This document shows positions 31,908-41,218 of a DNA stretch of 64,000 nt, piece by piece (the stretch's first letter is position 1; each line of letters starts with the position of its first letter). Made by a program: the position numbers and the translations under genes. The DNA comes from Armatimonadota bacterium. Lineage in GTDB: Bacteria; Armatimonadota; Fimbriimonadia; Fimbriimonadales; Fimbriimonadaceae. The notes beneath the pieces are model-generated. The model did not search any database. It was not told the DNA's origin and saw only the letters and a program-made list of their open reading frames with translations. The stretch covers positions 20,947-84,946 of the forward strand of contig JADFMN010000013.1 of NCBI GenBank assembly GCA_022563855.1, given 5' to 3'.

Positions 31908-34900
31908 TTACTTCTGCCGAAGCGTTACGGTTCGATCGCCAAGGCCGTCGGTGAACGTCGCGGTCTCACCGTCCGGCCACGACACCCGAACCTCGACGGG
32001 ACGGTCGTCCTTCCCGAATCCGAAGAAAAGGCACGACGTGGATTGAGAGAGATAACCCGAACCGGCGTAAACCTCCGCCGTCTGTTTCGCTCCTTTCTGC
32101 GACAGCACCGTCACCTTCGCGCCGACCGCTGTCGGGTTGCCGGGTTTGCCTTCAAGTCTCACATTCAGCAGTCTGTTCCCGGCGTTTCCCCTGTTCTGGA
32201 AAACGCGCAGCCTGCCGCTGTTGGTGCCGACGGTCAGGTCCGGCCAGCCGTCATCGTTGACGTCCGCAACGGCCATGCCCTTCGCGTCCTCCGGTACGAT
32301 CAGCGCGCTCTCCTTCGGCCAGACAGGTGCGAACTCACCGTTTCCGAGGCCTTCGAGCAGGACGCTCAGTCCGCCGTCCCAGCGCCCGGTCTCCCGCTGA
32401 GGCCCGAAGAAGTTCTGGACGATGTAGATGTCCGGCGCGCCGTCTCCATTGAAGTCCGTAATGGAAACTCCATACCCCGGTGAGGCCTGGACGAAGCGCG
32501 GGAGCGGGCGCACGTCGAACGTACCGTCACCTCGGTTGATGAACACCGCTGATTCCAAGAAGTTTGCGCTCAGGCCAGTCGACTTCGAGAGCTTCTCCGG
32601 CGTGTAGATGTCCTGCGTCGTCGCCAGCGCAAACTCTCTGTACGTCCCGAACTTGTCGGCGACGAACGGCATCGCGTTTGCACTGCAGCTGCGTCCTCGC
32701 ACCGGGTACTCCGTGCCGTCCTCGAACATCGACTCCACCAAGTCCAGGCGTCCGTCTCTGTCGAAGTCGCTCGCATACAGCCTGGCCGGATATTGCGGGC
32801 TGGCGATGTATTTGGTGTTGAGCCCGGCGTTGGTCGCTACGAAGTCGATGTCGCCGTCGCCGTCCACGTCACCCGCTGCGATGCCGTTCCACCAGCCGGT
32901 ATGCCCCGCGAGCCCGGCCTCCTCCGTCGCATCGGCCAACTTGCCTTGCGCGTTGAGGTACAGCTTGACGGATCCCCATTCCACGGCGATCAAGAGGTCT
33001 GGCCACCCGTCCCCGTTCGCGTCGGACCACACCGCGCCGGTCACCAGTCCAATCCGCCTCAAACCGGGCGCAAGCGTGTCGCTGACGTCCACGAACTTTC
33101 CGCCGTCGTTGCGCAGGAGCCGACTGTTGGGCGTCTCCGGATACTTGCCCGGAACCACTCTAGCGCCGACGAACAGATCGAGGTCTCCGTCTCGGTCGAA
33201 GTCGCAGGCCGCCGCTACACTCCCGCTGTCCGCAAACGAAGGCAACGTCCCGGCGGACGCCTTCGCGAAGGAACCTGAGCCGTCGTTGAGGTACAGGCGA
33301 TCGCGCAAGAGCCTGTTCCCCGGACTGCTTTCGACTCCTCCGCTCACGACGAACAGGTCCTGGTCGCCGTCGCCATCCGCATCAAACCAGAGACAGGCCA
33401 TATCTTCGCAGGCCGCGTCTTCGTTCCAAGGCCCGCCAGTGGCCTTCACGAACTTGCCGTCTTCACCGCGAATGAAGAGCGCCCCCGGCTGGCCCGCCGC
33501 GCCACCGACGAACAGGTCATCGTCGCCGTCCCCATCCGCATCGCCCCAGGCGAGACCCGGACCCAGCTGCGAAAGCTTGTATGGCAAGAGCGGCTCCCGC
33601 TCGTAGTCGTCGAACGGCTGCTCCGTGTGAACAAACTCCAGGCCGGCCTCTCCGGTTGTGTCAACAAACTGCCCTTCATAATGAGCGGTCTTCGGCGGGG
33701 CTGGCCGCGACGAAGCTTTTGGCTCCGTCAACGTGTAAAACCTGTCGGCTCGCAAGTCCTTGACGACTTGCTTCACACCGCTCGGCCAATCTACGGTTAG
33801 CCGAGAGACGCGCTCCGAATCTCCCAGTCCGAAATGAATGAGCGGCTCGTCCTGCGACAGATACCCCCGGGCGAGCGTCAACTGCCTCACCTGCGATCCC
33901 GCCTCAGTTTCCACGGTTACCTTCGCCCCCACTCCGAAGCGGTTGCTCTGCGTACCGACGAGCCGGATCAGAAGCCTGTGCTCCGACTGGCTGTCGTTTC
34001 GATAAACGATCGCGGGGTCGTGCATGTTGTTTATAACGATGTCGAGATCCCCGTCGCGGTCTAAATCGGCGAACGCAGCCCCATGAGTCACGCCGCGAAA
34101 GTCGAGACCCCACTGCCCGCCCACGTTTTCAAACTCGAGGTCTCCGAGGTTTCGGAAAGCCAAGTTAGACTCAGGCTGGCGCGGGCGTTCGTCAATCAGC
34201 CGACTCGCCTCATCGTTGCGGCCCTGCTCCATCAACAACTCCCACTTTGTCGTCCAGTCTGAGTCGTTGACGTTCTTCTCCATTCCGTTCGTAACGAATA
34301 CGTCCACCCGCCCATCGTTGTCGAGGTCGCCGAACTTGATCGACCAGCTCCAGTCCGTATTCGCCAGACCGGTCAAGTAGGCGACCTCCATCAAGCGGTC
34401 CGTGCCCGTGTTGAGGTAGAGCGTGTTCCGCATGTACTGTCTCGGCTCGGCGGAATCGAGGAACCACGCCGACCAGCCCATCGCGCCCATGGTGGTCTTC
34501 TGCATGAAGTGGGTGGTGCTGGACATGTCGCCGACCATGAGATCGAACAGCCCATCGTTGTTGATGTCCGCCGAGTCGGCGCCCATAGAGAACCACGTGG
34601 TGTGGGGAACGGTCTCCTCAATCACATCGGTAAAGGTGCCGTCGCCGTTGTTCCGGTAAAGGTGGTCGGACGACTTCAGATCGTTTGCCACGTAGATGTC
34701 AGACCAGCCGTCGTCGTTGTAGTCCCACCAGGTCGCCGACAGGCCCAAGTCATAGCCGCCGATGCCCGCCTCGTCCGACACGTTCGTGAAGGTCCCGTCG
34801 CCGTTGTTGCGGTAAAGAAAGTCTCTTTGGCCAGCTTCCACGTAACGCCCGCTCATGAGCGCCCACTGGTCCCACTGGTCCGGGCGGATGGTGAGTTCGC

Positions 34901-35603
34901 CGTCGATCTCAATGTACTGGATGATCGGTGCTTCTGCGTAGGCCGAGAGAAGACGGTAAGTTACGAGATACAGGTCGAGGTCGCCGTCCCGGTCGTAGTC
35001 CGCGAACGCAGCCATCGTGCTAGCGCCGGGGTTTGCAACGCCCGCAGCTGCGGCCGATTCCTTGAACGTGCCGTTGCCCTGGTTGATATACAGCAGGTCA
35101 GGAGCGTTGATGTTGCAGACGAACAGGTCGAGGTCGCCGTCGTTGTCGACGTCCGCAAAGCTGGCTCCGGCACCCATCGCATCCCCGCCGTCAACCCCGG
35201 CCTTCGACGTAACGTCTTCAAAAACCAGATCGCCGACTTGGCGGTACAAACGGTTGGCGCCGTCTTGGCTGACGAAATAGATATCCGGCTTTCCGTCGCC
35301 ATCGTAGTCCCCAACGCACACGCCGGACCCGTTGAAGAGGTACTTCTTGTAATGCTCCTTCAGAAGAACGTTCTGAAAATCGATGCCCGACTCATCGGGG
35401 GAGAGAGCGTGAAAGAGCTGGTCACCGCCGCTTGAAGGGTTTGCGAGCGCCACCGACTTTACAAGGCTCTGTACGCGCGCATCTTTGCGGCATCCCGACA
35501 ACAAGAAGAGAGCTGAAAAGAGTGCTCCACAAAGTAGCACAGTAGACGAAGAAACACGCCGGAATCCCGGGGTTCTGGTCGGAGCGCTGTTATTGCTCTG
35601 CAT
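31908..35603 (-). CDS. Large FG-GAP/VCBS-repeat lipoprotein with two ASPIC/UnbV domains
   Basis: A 1231-residue outer-surface lipoprotein: signal VLLCGALFSALFLLSGC, then about a dozen beta-propeller repeats of the DxDxDGxxD type (DYDGDGKPDIYF, DVDNDGDLDLFV, DFNGDGAPDIYI) that bind calcium. Two ASPIC/UnbV domains are seen: LARGYLSQDEPLIHFGLGDSE...LTVDWPSG about mid-protein and YAGSGYLSQSTSCLFFGFGKDD...VSWPDGE at the C-terminus. It is similar to CRTAC1/UnbV proteins. The ATG at 35603 has AAGGAG 8 nt upstream. It probably binds surface polymers. Confidence 0.9.
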   Translation of the reverse strand: MQSNNSAPTRTPGFRRVSSSTVLLCGALFSALFLLSGCRKDARVQSLVKSVALANPSSGGDQLFHALSPDESGIDFQNVLLKEHYKKYLFNGSGVCVGDYDGDGKPDIYFVSQDGANRLYRQVGDLVFEDVTSKAGVDGGDAMGAGASFADVDNDGDLDLFVCNINAPDLLYINQGNGTFKESAAAAGVANPGASTMAAFADYDRDGDLDLYLVTYRLLSAYAEAPIIQYIEIDGELTIRPDQWDQWALMSGRYVEAGQRDFLYRNNGDGTFTNVSDEAGIGGYDLGLSATWWDYNDDGWSDIYVANDLKSSDHLYRNNGDGTFTDVIEETVPHTTWFSMGADSADINNDGLFDLMVGDMSSTTHFMQKTTMGAMGWSAWFLDSAEPRQYMRNTLYLNTGTDRLMEVAYLTGLANTDWSWSIKFGDLDNDGRVDVFVTNGMEKNVNDSDWTTKWELLMEQGRNDEASRLIDERPRQPESNLAFRNLGDLEFENVGGQWGLDFRGVTHGAAFADLDRDGDLDIVINNMHDPAIVYRNDSQSEHRLLIRLVGTQSNRFGVGAKVTVETEAGSQVRQLTLARGYLSQDEPLIHFGLGDSERVSRLTVDWPSGVKQVVKDLRADRFYTLTEPKASSRPAPPKTAHYEGQFVDTTGEAGLEFVHTEQPFDDYEREPLLPYKLSQLGPGLAWGDADGDGDDDLFVGGAAGQPGALFIRGEDGKFVKATGGPWNEDAACEDMACLWFDADGDGDQDLFVVSGGVESSPGNRLLRDRLYLNDGSGSFAKASAGTLPSFADSGSVAAACDFDRDGDLDLFVGARVVPGKYPETPNSRLLRNDGGKFVDVSDTLAPGLRRIGLVTGAVWSDANGDGWPDLLIAVEWGSVKLYLNAQGKLADATEEAGLAGHTGWWNGIAAGDVDGDGDIDFVATNAGLNTKYIASPQYPARLYASDFDRDGRLDLVESMFEDGTEYPVRGRSCSANAMPFVADKFGTYREFALATTQDIYTPEKLSKSTGLSANFLESAVFINRGDGTFDVRPLPRFVQASPGYGVSITDFNGDGAPDIYIVQNFFGPQRETGRWDGGLSVLLEGLGNGEFAPVWPKESALIVPEDAKGMAVADVNDDGWPDLTVGTNSGRLRVFQNRGNAGNRLLNVRLEGKPGNPTAVGAKVTVLSQKGAKQTAEVYAGSGYLSQSTSCLFFGFGKDDRPVEVRVSWPDGETATFTDGLGDRTVTLRQK

Positions 35604-35781
35604 GTAACGATCTCCTTTCCCTGACCGCTCTCTGTTCGCCGGCGCGAAATCCTTGAAGGGCTGATCCAGGAACAAAGTATACAATAGTCGGGCTAGGTTC
35701 GCGGCCGCTGCACAGCGTTCGCAGGTGGCGTGCGGCGACGCCCGGATCAGCCATGCGCCAGTGGTTATCGCTAAGGACTAA

Positions 35782-35813
35782 GACGCCCCGGCACTTCTCT
35801 GTGCCAGGGCGTC
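35782..35813 (-). terminator. Hairpin terminator of PEP-CTERM gene 35838-36740
   Basis: GACGCCCCGGCAC (35782-35794) and GTGCCAGGGCGTC (35801-35813), a 13-bp stem with one mismatch and a 6-nt loop, 24 nt past the stop. A nearly identical hairpin ends the other PEP-CTERM gene at 37017-37045. The T-run on the minus strand is short. Confidence 0.7.
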
Positions 35814-35837
35814 GAGTTCAGCATTTAGCTGAGGTCG

Positions 35838-36740
35838 TTAGGCTGCCTTCTTGCGTCGTCTGCGAGCGACGAGCGCGGCTAGACCCAGGCCTAGAGCGAT
35901 CATCGAAGCAGGCTCCGGGATCGGGGCCGCAATTCCGAGGTGCCCGTTGTTCCCAGTCTGGCCATCGAAGTCCCTTGGGTTCGGCGCGAACGGACCGGTC
36001 AGGTTGCCGGCAATGTCCGCGGTGAACCCGGTGTCCGGAGATCCCTGAAGCACGCCGGCCAGCGTGTAGCCGCCCGCCCGGTAGCCGCTCAGGCCGCCCT
36101 GGAGCGGAAACGAGAAGCCTGGTGACGGGTTCTGGCCGAAGTCTGACTGCCACTGCGTCCCAGTAGGCAGACCCGTGTTGGTGTCTACCTCGGCAACAAA
36201 CGGCGGGTCTGTAGGGAGTGTCCCCCTGGTGTGCGCCCACAGGTTTCCGGTCGCGTCATCATACGCGAGTCCGTAGACGCTCATGTTGTTCGGGAACTGG
36301 TTGAGCAGAGCCCCGCCCATGGTGGTCTCGATCAGGTCGCTGCCGAAGCTCTGCGTCCAGAAGCTTCCCGCACCGGCGTTGCCGGTCGGGTCGAACGCAA
36401 GCGCGCGCCAGGTCGTGCCCGTGCCGGGCGTGGTGCCGAATATAATCTGAGTTCCGCCGCTTCCGTCGGCGTTGTGGCGAGCCACTCCCCCGCCCCAGCC
36501 GAAGTAGACGTTGTTCGCCCGGTCAACCGCGCCGTCTCGATACCCCCAGGCATCAGTCACAGCTCCAGCGACTTGGTTGTACTGGCCTGTGAGCGTGCCG
36601 GTCGCGTCCAGCAGATAGACCACATTTGCTCTACCGCCTGCAGCCGGGATGAGCCGAGACGAAAGGTGAAAAACCTGGGCATGGGCACCCGCGAAGCAAG
36701 CGCAAAGGGCAGCCGTAATCAAATATCTAGTTATTTTCAT
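35838..36740 (-). CDS. PEP-CTERM protein with beta-propeller-like domain
   Basis: A 300-residue protein: signal YLITAALCACFAGAHAQ, then a Gly/Thr/Asn-rich domain with repeated short blades (NVVYLLDATGTLTGQYNQV, DRANNVYFGWGGGVAR, WRALAFDPTGNAGAGSFWTQSFG, YGLAYDDATGNLWAHTRG) like WD/NHL-type propellers. It ends IPEPASMIALGLGLAALVARRRRKKAA, the exosortase signal. ATG 36740 has GGAGGG upstream. The last 30 residues nearly match the PEP-CTERM gene at 37068. Confidence 0.85.
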   Translation of the reverse strand: MKITRYLITAALCACFAGAHAQVFHLSSRLIPAAGGRANVVYLLDATGTLTGQYNQVAGAVTDAWGYRDGAVDRANNVYFGWGGGVARHNADGSGGTQIIFGTTPGTGTTWRALAFDPTGNAGAGSFWTQSFGSDLIETTMGGALLNQFPNNMSVYGLAYDDATGNLWAHTRGTLPTDPPFVAEVDTNTGLPTGTQWQSDFGQNPSPGFSFPLQGGLSGYRAGGYTLAGVLQGSPDTGFTADIAGNLTGPFAPNPRDFDGQTGNNGHLGIAAPIPEPASMIALGLGLAALVARRRRKKAA

Positions 36741-37067
36741 TTTCCCTCCATCAGGAATAAAATCAGTGCCGCACGACACAGCTAACCCTCGTGAGCTTCG
36801 CCGATCTGATTATATCGGTTCGTCAAGGGTTTTCGACAGAATGGCCGAATAACAGGTAGTTTCACCAGGTCACCTCTAACGTCCAGTACCAGGGTCGTAC
36901 GGTGGATCAAGACGACGTCATCGGCGGACAGAGAGGTCGAGTGGGTGCAGAGCAGCTCGGCGAGCTTGGTGACGCGCGGGTCGGTCATGCGCGAAAGCTT
37001 ACCGCCAGACACAAGAACGCCCCGGCACCGTCTGTGCCAGGGCGTCTAGTGCTAGTAGCTGAGGTCG
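36741..37067. pseudogene. Duplicated 5' fragment of the M29 aminopeptidase gene
   Basis: The window between two PEP-CTERM genes holds no intact gene. 36917-37007 matches 31699-31789 with a single clear mismatch plus end effects; this covers the -10 box, the start codon (ATG at 36988, minus strand) and about 24 codons of the aminopeptidase. After that the encoded VLIH is still conserved through different codons, then the similarity ends. An open frame continues to 36782 but codes nothing recognisable. The fragment is a remnant or a recombination scar. Confidence 0.75.
37017..37045 (-). terminator. Hairpin terminator of PEP-CTERM gene 37068-37781
   Basis: ACGCCCCGGCAC (37017-37028) and GTGCCAGGGCGT (37034-37045) with one mismatch and a 5-nt loop, 22 nt past the stop. 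Near-copy of the terminator at 35782-35813. Confidence 0.7.
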
Positions 37068-37781
37068 TTAGGCGAGCTTCTTGCGCCGTCTGCGAGCGAC
37101 GAGCGCTGCTACACCCAGGCCGAGAGCGATCATCGAAGCCGGCTCCGGAACCGCGTTGACCCTGTAGGCTACGTCAGCGCCGATGTCTATCCAGCCAGGA
37201 GGCCCGAAGAACCCGCCATTGGGGTTCGCCTGTATGGCATTGCTGCCGCCGTTGAAGGTGCCGGCAGCCCAACGGACAACGCCCGTCTGACCGAAGGGTG
37301 AGAAGTTCATTTCCGGCTGGATGCTGGCCCAGTACGTTCCCGCAGCTGGCAGCGTGAAATTAATCGTTGCGCCGAGCACCGACGTCTCGGCAAAGCCCAT
37401 TGGGCCCGAAATGGTCATTGAGCCTGGCGCGAACGTCTGGGCATATATGTCACCCTGGTTCAATGCGCCTGCGGCGTTCGGCGATGAATAGATGTTGACG
37501 TGGTAGTTGGTAACCGTGCCATCGGTGAACATACCGTTCAAGAAGCCGGCGAATCCGCCCATGAGTACTTCGATAGTCGTGACAGTCAGTTGGCTGCCTG
37601 TAACAGTGAAGTCCTCAAGAACTTGAACGTCTAACGCGCTGTTCGCAGGACTGAAGTCCTGTGCAGCGTTCAAGCCCACCAAGTCTGCACCGGTGCCGCC
37701 TGTAATGTGATCGAGGACTTGTGCGTTGGCAAATGTGCCGAGCGCGAAAACCGCCACGATAACAAGGAATTTATTGCGCAT
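37068..37781 (-). CDS. PEP-CTERM protein
   Basis: A 237-residue protein: signal FLVIVAVFALGTFANAQ, a beta-rich middle with many Thr, Gly and Asn (FTVTGSQLTVTTIEVLMGGF, VTNYHVNIYSSPNAAGAL, TYWASIQPEMNFSPFGQTGVVRW), and the tail VPEPASMIALGLGVAALVARRRRKKLA. AGGA precedes the ATG by about 9 nt. The middle resembles carbohydrate-binding or spondin-like exported domains, not firmly. The 3' end including the terminator is shared with the gene at 35838. Confidence 0.83.
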   Translation of the reverse strand: MRNKFLVIVAVFALGTFANAQVLDHITGGTGADLVGLNAAQDFSPANSALDVQVLEDFTVTGSQLTVTTIEVLMGGFAGFLNGMFTDGTVTNYHVNIYSSPNAAGALNQGDIYAQTFAPGSMTISGPMGFAETSVLGATINFTLPAAGTYWASIQPEMNFSPFGQTGVVRWAAGTFNGGSNAIQANPNGGFFGPPGWIDIGADVAYRVNAVPEPASMIALGLGVAALVARRRRKKLA

Positions 37782-37974
37782 ATTTTTTTTCCTACTCCGA
37801 TAGAAAGAATCTCGTCAATCCCAAGCGGACAGCCATTTGGCGCTTTTGCCGCTGGCCAAGCGGCTTCTAATAAACCGCCGCCGAAGGACCAACGCTCTGA
37901 TCATATCCGAACTTGACCGAGGTATTTGATTATTTCAGGGGTTTAGGCCAAATACAGGCAAAGATACCAGGACG

Positions 37975-40011
37975 TTAATAATGCCAGTCCAGGTTCGTCA
38001 CGAGCTTTGCGTGCCGCTCGATGTACTCGCGCCTCGGTTCCACCTTGTCGCCCATCAGCCGAATGAACATGGCCTCGATCTCGACTTCTTCGGCCCGATC
38101 GTAGTTCACGCGCACGAGCTTGCGGCCTTCTGTGGACATGGTCGTCTCCTCCAGCTCCTCGGCCATCATCTCCCCGAGGCCCTTGAACCTGGTGACCGTG
38201 TACTTCTTCCGGCCGAGCTTGCTGATGATCTCGTCCCTCTCTTCTTCGCTGGCGGCGTAATGCCTCTCGCTGCTGCCCACCTTGATGACGAAGAGCGGCG
38301 GCTGTGCGAGGTAGATGTGCCCGTTGACGACCAGCGGCTTCATATACCGATAGAAGAACGTGAGCAGCAGAGTGCGGATGTGCTCTCCGTCCACGTCGGC
38401 GTCCGTCATGATGATGACCTTGTGGTAGCGCAGCTTGCTCAGGTCGAAGTTGTGCCCGCCTCCGTTTTCTTCAGCCTCGCCGATCGAGCCGTCGAGTCCG
38501 CCTCTGATCGTATCGACCGCGATGCCGACGCCTAAAGCCGCGATCAGGGATTTGATCTCTTCGTTGTCGAGCGCCTTTTCCAGCCTGGCACGCTCGACGT
38601 TCAGGATCTTGCCGCGCAGCGGCAGCACAGCCTGGGTCATCCTGTCGCGCGCCTGCTTCGCCGATCCGCCCGCCGAGTCGCCCTCGACCAGGAAGAGCTC
38701 GCACTCGGCGGCGTTCTTGCTGACGCAGTCGCTCAGCTTGCCAGGCAGGCCGAAGGAGTCCATAGCCGAGCTTCGCTTGATAGCCTCTGCCGCCTTGCGC
38801 GCCTCCTCTCGCGCTCTCTGCGCGATCGAGGCCTTTTCAACGATCCCTTTCGCTATGCCCGGATTCTCTTCGAGGAACTCCAGTAGTCCGTCGCCGACCA
38901 GCGAGTTCGTCGCGCCTTGTACTTCGGGGGTCACGAGCTTCACCTTGTCCTGCGAGTTGTAGCTCGGCTCTTCGAGCTTGAGGGCGATCACGCAGGTCAA
39001 CCCCTCGGCGACGTCGTCGGCGGAGAAGTTCTTGTCCCTCTCCTTGATCAGGTTCATCTTGCGGCCGTAAGAGTTGATGACCCTGGTCAGCGCCTGGCCG
39101 AACCCCGAAACGTGCGTCCCGCCGTCCGGCTGGTGGATGTTGTTGGAGTACGCGAGCAAGCTGGTGTGGTACCCCTTCTGGTACTGCATGGCGACCTCGA
39201 TCTCCATCCCTTTGCGAACTCGCTGAAAGTAGATCGGCTTGTGCATCGGGTCGTTCTCGGCGTTCATGTCCTCGACGAGCTGCACGATGCCCTGCTTGAA
39301 GCAGAACGTCTCGTTCTGCTCCGGATCCACCTCGTCCTCGAACACGATCTTGAGGCCCGCGTTCAAGTACGCGATCTCCTTGAGGCGATGCTTGATGATG
39401 TGGCGGTCGATCTCGATCGTCGTCAGGACTTCCTTGTCGGGCAGCCAATGGATGATCGTTCCGGTTCGGTCAGAATCGCCGACTACCTCGACGGAAGACG
39501 TGGGCTTGCCGGCCGCGTAGCTCTGCCGGTACACCTTGCCGTCTCGGTGCACGGTTGCGATCAGCCACTTGGAGAGGGCGTTCGTACACGAGACGCCTAC
39601 GCCGTGCAGCCCGCCCGAGACCTTGTAGCCGCTGCCGCCAAACTTGCCGCCTGCGTACAGCACGGTCATGATGACCTCGAGAGCGGACGCCTTCTCCTTC
39701 TTCATGACCCCGACTGGGATCCCCCGCCCGTTGTCGTCGACGCTGAGCGAGCCGTCCCTGTACAGCTTGACGAGGATCTCGGTGCAGTGTCCGGCCAGCG
39801 CCTCGTCGACCGAGTTGTCGAGCACCTCGCGGAACATCTGGTGCAGCCCCTTCTTGCCGTTGTCGCCGACGAACATGTCAGGGCGCTTCCGCACCGCTTC
39901 GAGCCCTTCAAGAACCTGGATGTCGGCGGCGGTATAGGCGCCTTCGATCTTCTTGTTCAGCTTCTCCTGGGTGTTCTGCTCGTTGTCCTTTTCGTCTTTG
40001 TTTTCCGGCAT
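37975..40011 (-). CDS. gyrB: DNA gyrase subunit B
   Basis: ATPase subunit of type IIA topoisomerase, 678 residues. The GHKL fold shows [25 protein letters not shown] and [15 protein letters not shown]; the TOPRIM part has [15 protein letters not shown] and the metal motif [24 protein letters not shown] 40011 begins the Lys/Glu-rich tail before [20 protein letters not shown]; 106 more in-frame residues upstream are unrelated. gyrA is not adjacent. It diverges from pyrD. Confidence 0.97.
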   Translation of the reverse strand: MPENKDEKDNEQNTQEKLNKKIEGAYTAADIQVLEGLEAVRKRPDMFVGDNGKKGLHQMFREVLDNSVDEALAGHCTEILVKLYRDGSLSVDDNGRGIPVGVMKKEKASALEVIMTVLYAGGKFGGSGYKVSGGLHGVGVSCTNALSKWLIATVHRDGKVYRQSYAAGKPTSSVEVVGDSDRTGTIIHWLPDKEVLTTIEIDRHIIKHRLKEIAYLNAGLKIVFEDEVDPEQNETFCFKQGIVQLVEDMNAENDPMHKPIYFQRVRKGMEIEVAMQYQKGYHTSLLAYSNNIHQPDGGTHVSGFGQALTRVINSYGRKMNLIKERDKNFSADDVAEGLTCVIALKLEEPSYNSQDKVKLVTPEVQGATNSLVGDGLLEFLEENPGIAKGIVEKASIAQRAREEARKAAEAIKRSSAMDSFGLPGKLSDCVSKNAAECELFLVEGDSAGGSAKQARDRMTQAVLPLRGKILNVERARLEKALDNEEIKSLIAALGVGIAVDTIRGGLDGSIGEAEENGGGHNFDLSKLRYHKVIIMTDADVDGEHIRTLLLTFFYRYMKPLVVNGHIYLAQPPLFVIKVGSSERHYAASEEERDEIISKLGRKKYTVTRFKGLGEMMAEELEETTMSTEGRKLVRVNYDRAEEVEIEAMFIRLMGDKVEPRREYIERHAKLVTNLDWHY

Positions 40012-40181
40012 AGAGGTCTCTTTGACTGTGGCTTGGAAGCGGTGGTCAGACCATGCGAATTTCAGGTCGCATTCTAAAGTGGATTGTACCCTCATTTCAG
40101 GGCGATTCCGGGTTCGAATTGGGCCGATTCCGAAACCTGTTCCAGCCTGCTCGATTCCCGGGCTCGACTGACGCCCTCGGC

Positions 40182-40187
40182 CATAAT
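40182..40187 (+). promoter_or_regulatory. -10 box of pyrD (leaderless type)
   Basis: CATAAT followed by 7 nt and the pyrD ATG, with no Shine-Dalgarno in between. Confidence 0.45.
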
Positions 40188-40194
40188 CTGCCCG

Positions 40195-41184
40195 ATGCCT
40201 CTGCTCGAGAGCCTGGCGCACCGGTTGCTCCTCGGCCTGCCCGCCGAGACCGCGCACAATCTGGCTCTCAAGTTCATTTCGCGGGGCCTTTCTCGCGATC
40301 GTCAAGTCCGCGGCGGAGACCTCTCGCACTCACTGTTCGGGGTGCGCTTCCCCAACCCGGTCGGTCTCGCGGCGGGGTTCGACAAAGACGCCGTGGCCGT
40401 CGAGGGTTGGAAGAGGCTCGGCTTCGGATTCGTCGAGCTCGGCACGGTGACGCGACACGCTCAGCCGGGCAACCCCAAGCCTCGGATGTTCCGACTGAAG
40501 CCGCAGCGAGCGCTGATCAACCGGCTGGGGTTCAACAACCACGGCGCGGACGCGATGGCTCGGAACTTGGAGGGCAAACAGGCCGGGATACCGCTGGGCG
40601 TGAACATCGGCAAGTCGAAGGCGACCCCGCTCGACGAAGCGCACGCTGACTACGCGTATTCGTATTCGCTTCTGAAACGGTTCGCAGACTACGTTGTCGT
40701 CAACGTATCTTCGCCGAACACGCCGGGGTTGCGCGAGCTTCAGGACAAAGACTCCCTTCGCAAGATTCTGGAGACGCTCAAGGAGATCGACCCGCGCAAG
40801 CCGCTGTTCGTCAAGATCGCGCCCGACCTGACGCCCGGTGGGATTGAAGACGTTGTCGCGGTTTCGCAGGAGATGGACCTCACCGGCATCGTCTGCACCA
40901 ACACGACGGTCTCGCGCGACATGCTCCATCTTAACCCAGCTATCGAAGGCGGCCTCTCCGGCGCCCCGCTGACAGCGATGGCCGACGAAGCGCTGCGGTT
41001 CACTAAGGAGTGCGCGGGCGACTCGCTGAAACTGATCGGAGTCGGCGGGATCATGAGCGCCTCTGACGCGCGCCGAAAACTAGAGCTCGGCGCTGACCTT
41101 GTGCAGGTCTACACCGGCTGGGTGTACGGCGGCCCGGGGTTCGTCTCTGAGCTAGTGGGCTGCCTGGGAGAATGGGACATATAG
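40195..41184 (+). CDS. pyrD: Dihydroorotate dehydrogenase, class 2 (quinone)
   Basis: Oxidises dihydroorotate to orotate using membrane quinone and FMN. The 329-residue protein begins with an amphipathic membrane-binding stretch (LLESLAHRLLLGLPAETAHNLALKF) and has class 2 marks: NPVGLAAGFDKDAVAVEGW, LGTVTRHAQPGNPKPRMFRL, NRLGFNNHGADAM and NVSSPNTPGLRELQ with the catalytic Ser. The C-terminal YTGWVYGGPG binds FMN phosphate. It stands apart from pyrRBC in this window. Its TAG stop is part of a repeat. Confidence 0.96.
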   Translation: MPLLESLAHRLLLGLPAETAHNLALKFISRGLSRDRQVRGGDLSHSLFGVRFPNPVGLAAGFDKDAVAVEGWKRLGFGFVELGTVTRHAQPGNPKPRMFRLKPQRALINRLGFNNHGADAMARNLEGKQAGIPLGVNIGKSKATPLDEAHADYAYSYSLLKRFADYVVVNVSSPNTPGLRELQDKDSLRKILETLKEIDPRKPLFVKIAPDLTPGGIEDVVAVSQEMDLTGIVCTNTTVSRDMLHLNPAIEGGLSGAPLTAMADEALRFTKECAGDSLKLIGVGGIMSASDARRKLELGADLVQVYTGWVYGGPGFVSELVGCLGEWDI

Positions 41185-41218
41185 GTCGTATAGGTCCTAT
41201 AAGTCTTATAAGACCTAT
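41181..41218. repeat. 9-bp periodic repeat, copy 3, shared gene ends
   Basis: Four 9-bp units ATAGGTCGT, ATAGGTCCT, ATAAGTCTT, ATAAGACCT then AT. Both convergent genes stop inside it: pyrD at 41182-41184 and the permease at 41215-41217. The inverted symmetry (TAGGTC with GACCTA, ATAAG with CTTAT) could act as a bidirectional terminator. Confidence 0.85.

Noticed and set aside
36782..37012. Small gene starting like the aminopeptidase
   Set aside because: Only the first 24 or so codons match; the rest is unrelated and the frame ends early, so it is treated as a duplicated fragment.
40012..40329. 106-residue N-terminal extension of GyrB
   Set aside because: Residues before the ATG at 40011 have no gyrase similarity and overlap the pyrD start region; the normal N-terminus begins soon after 40011.
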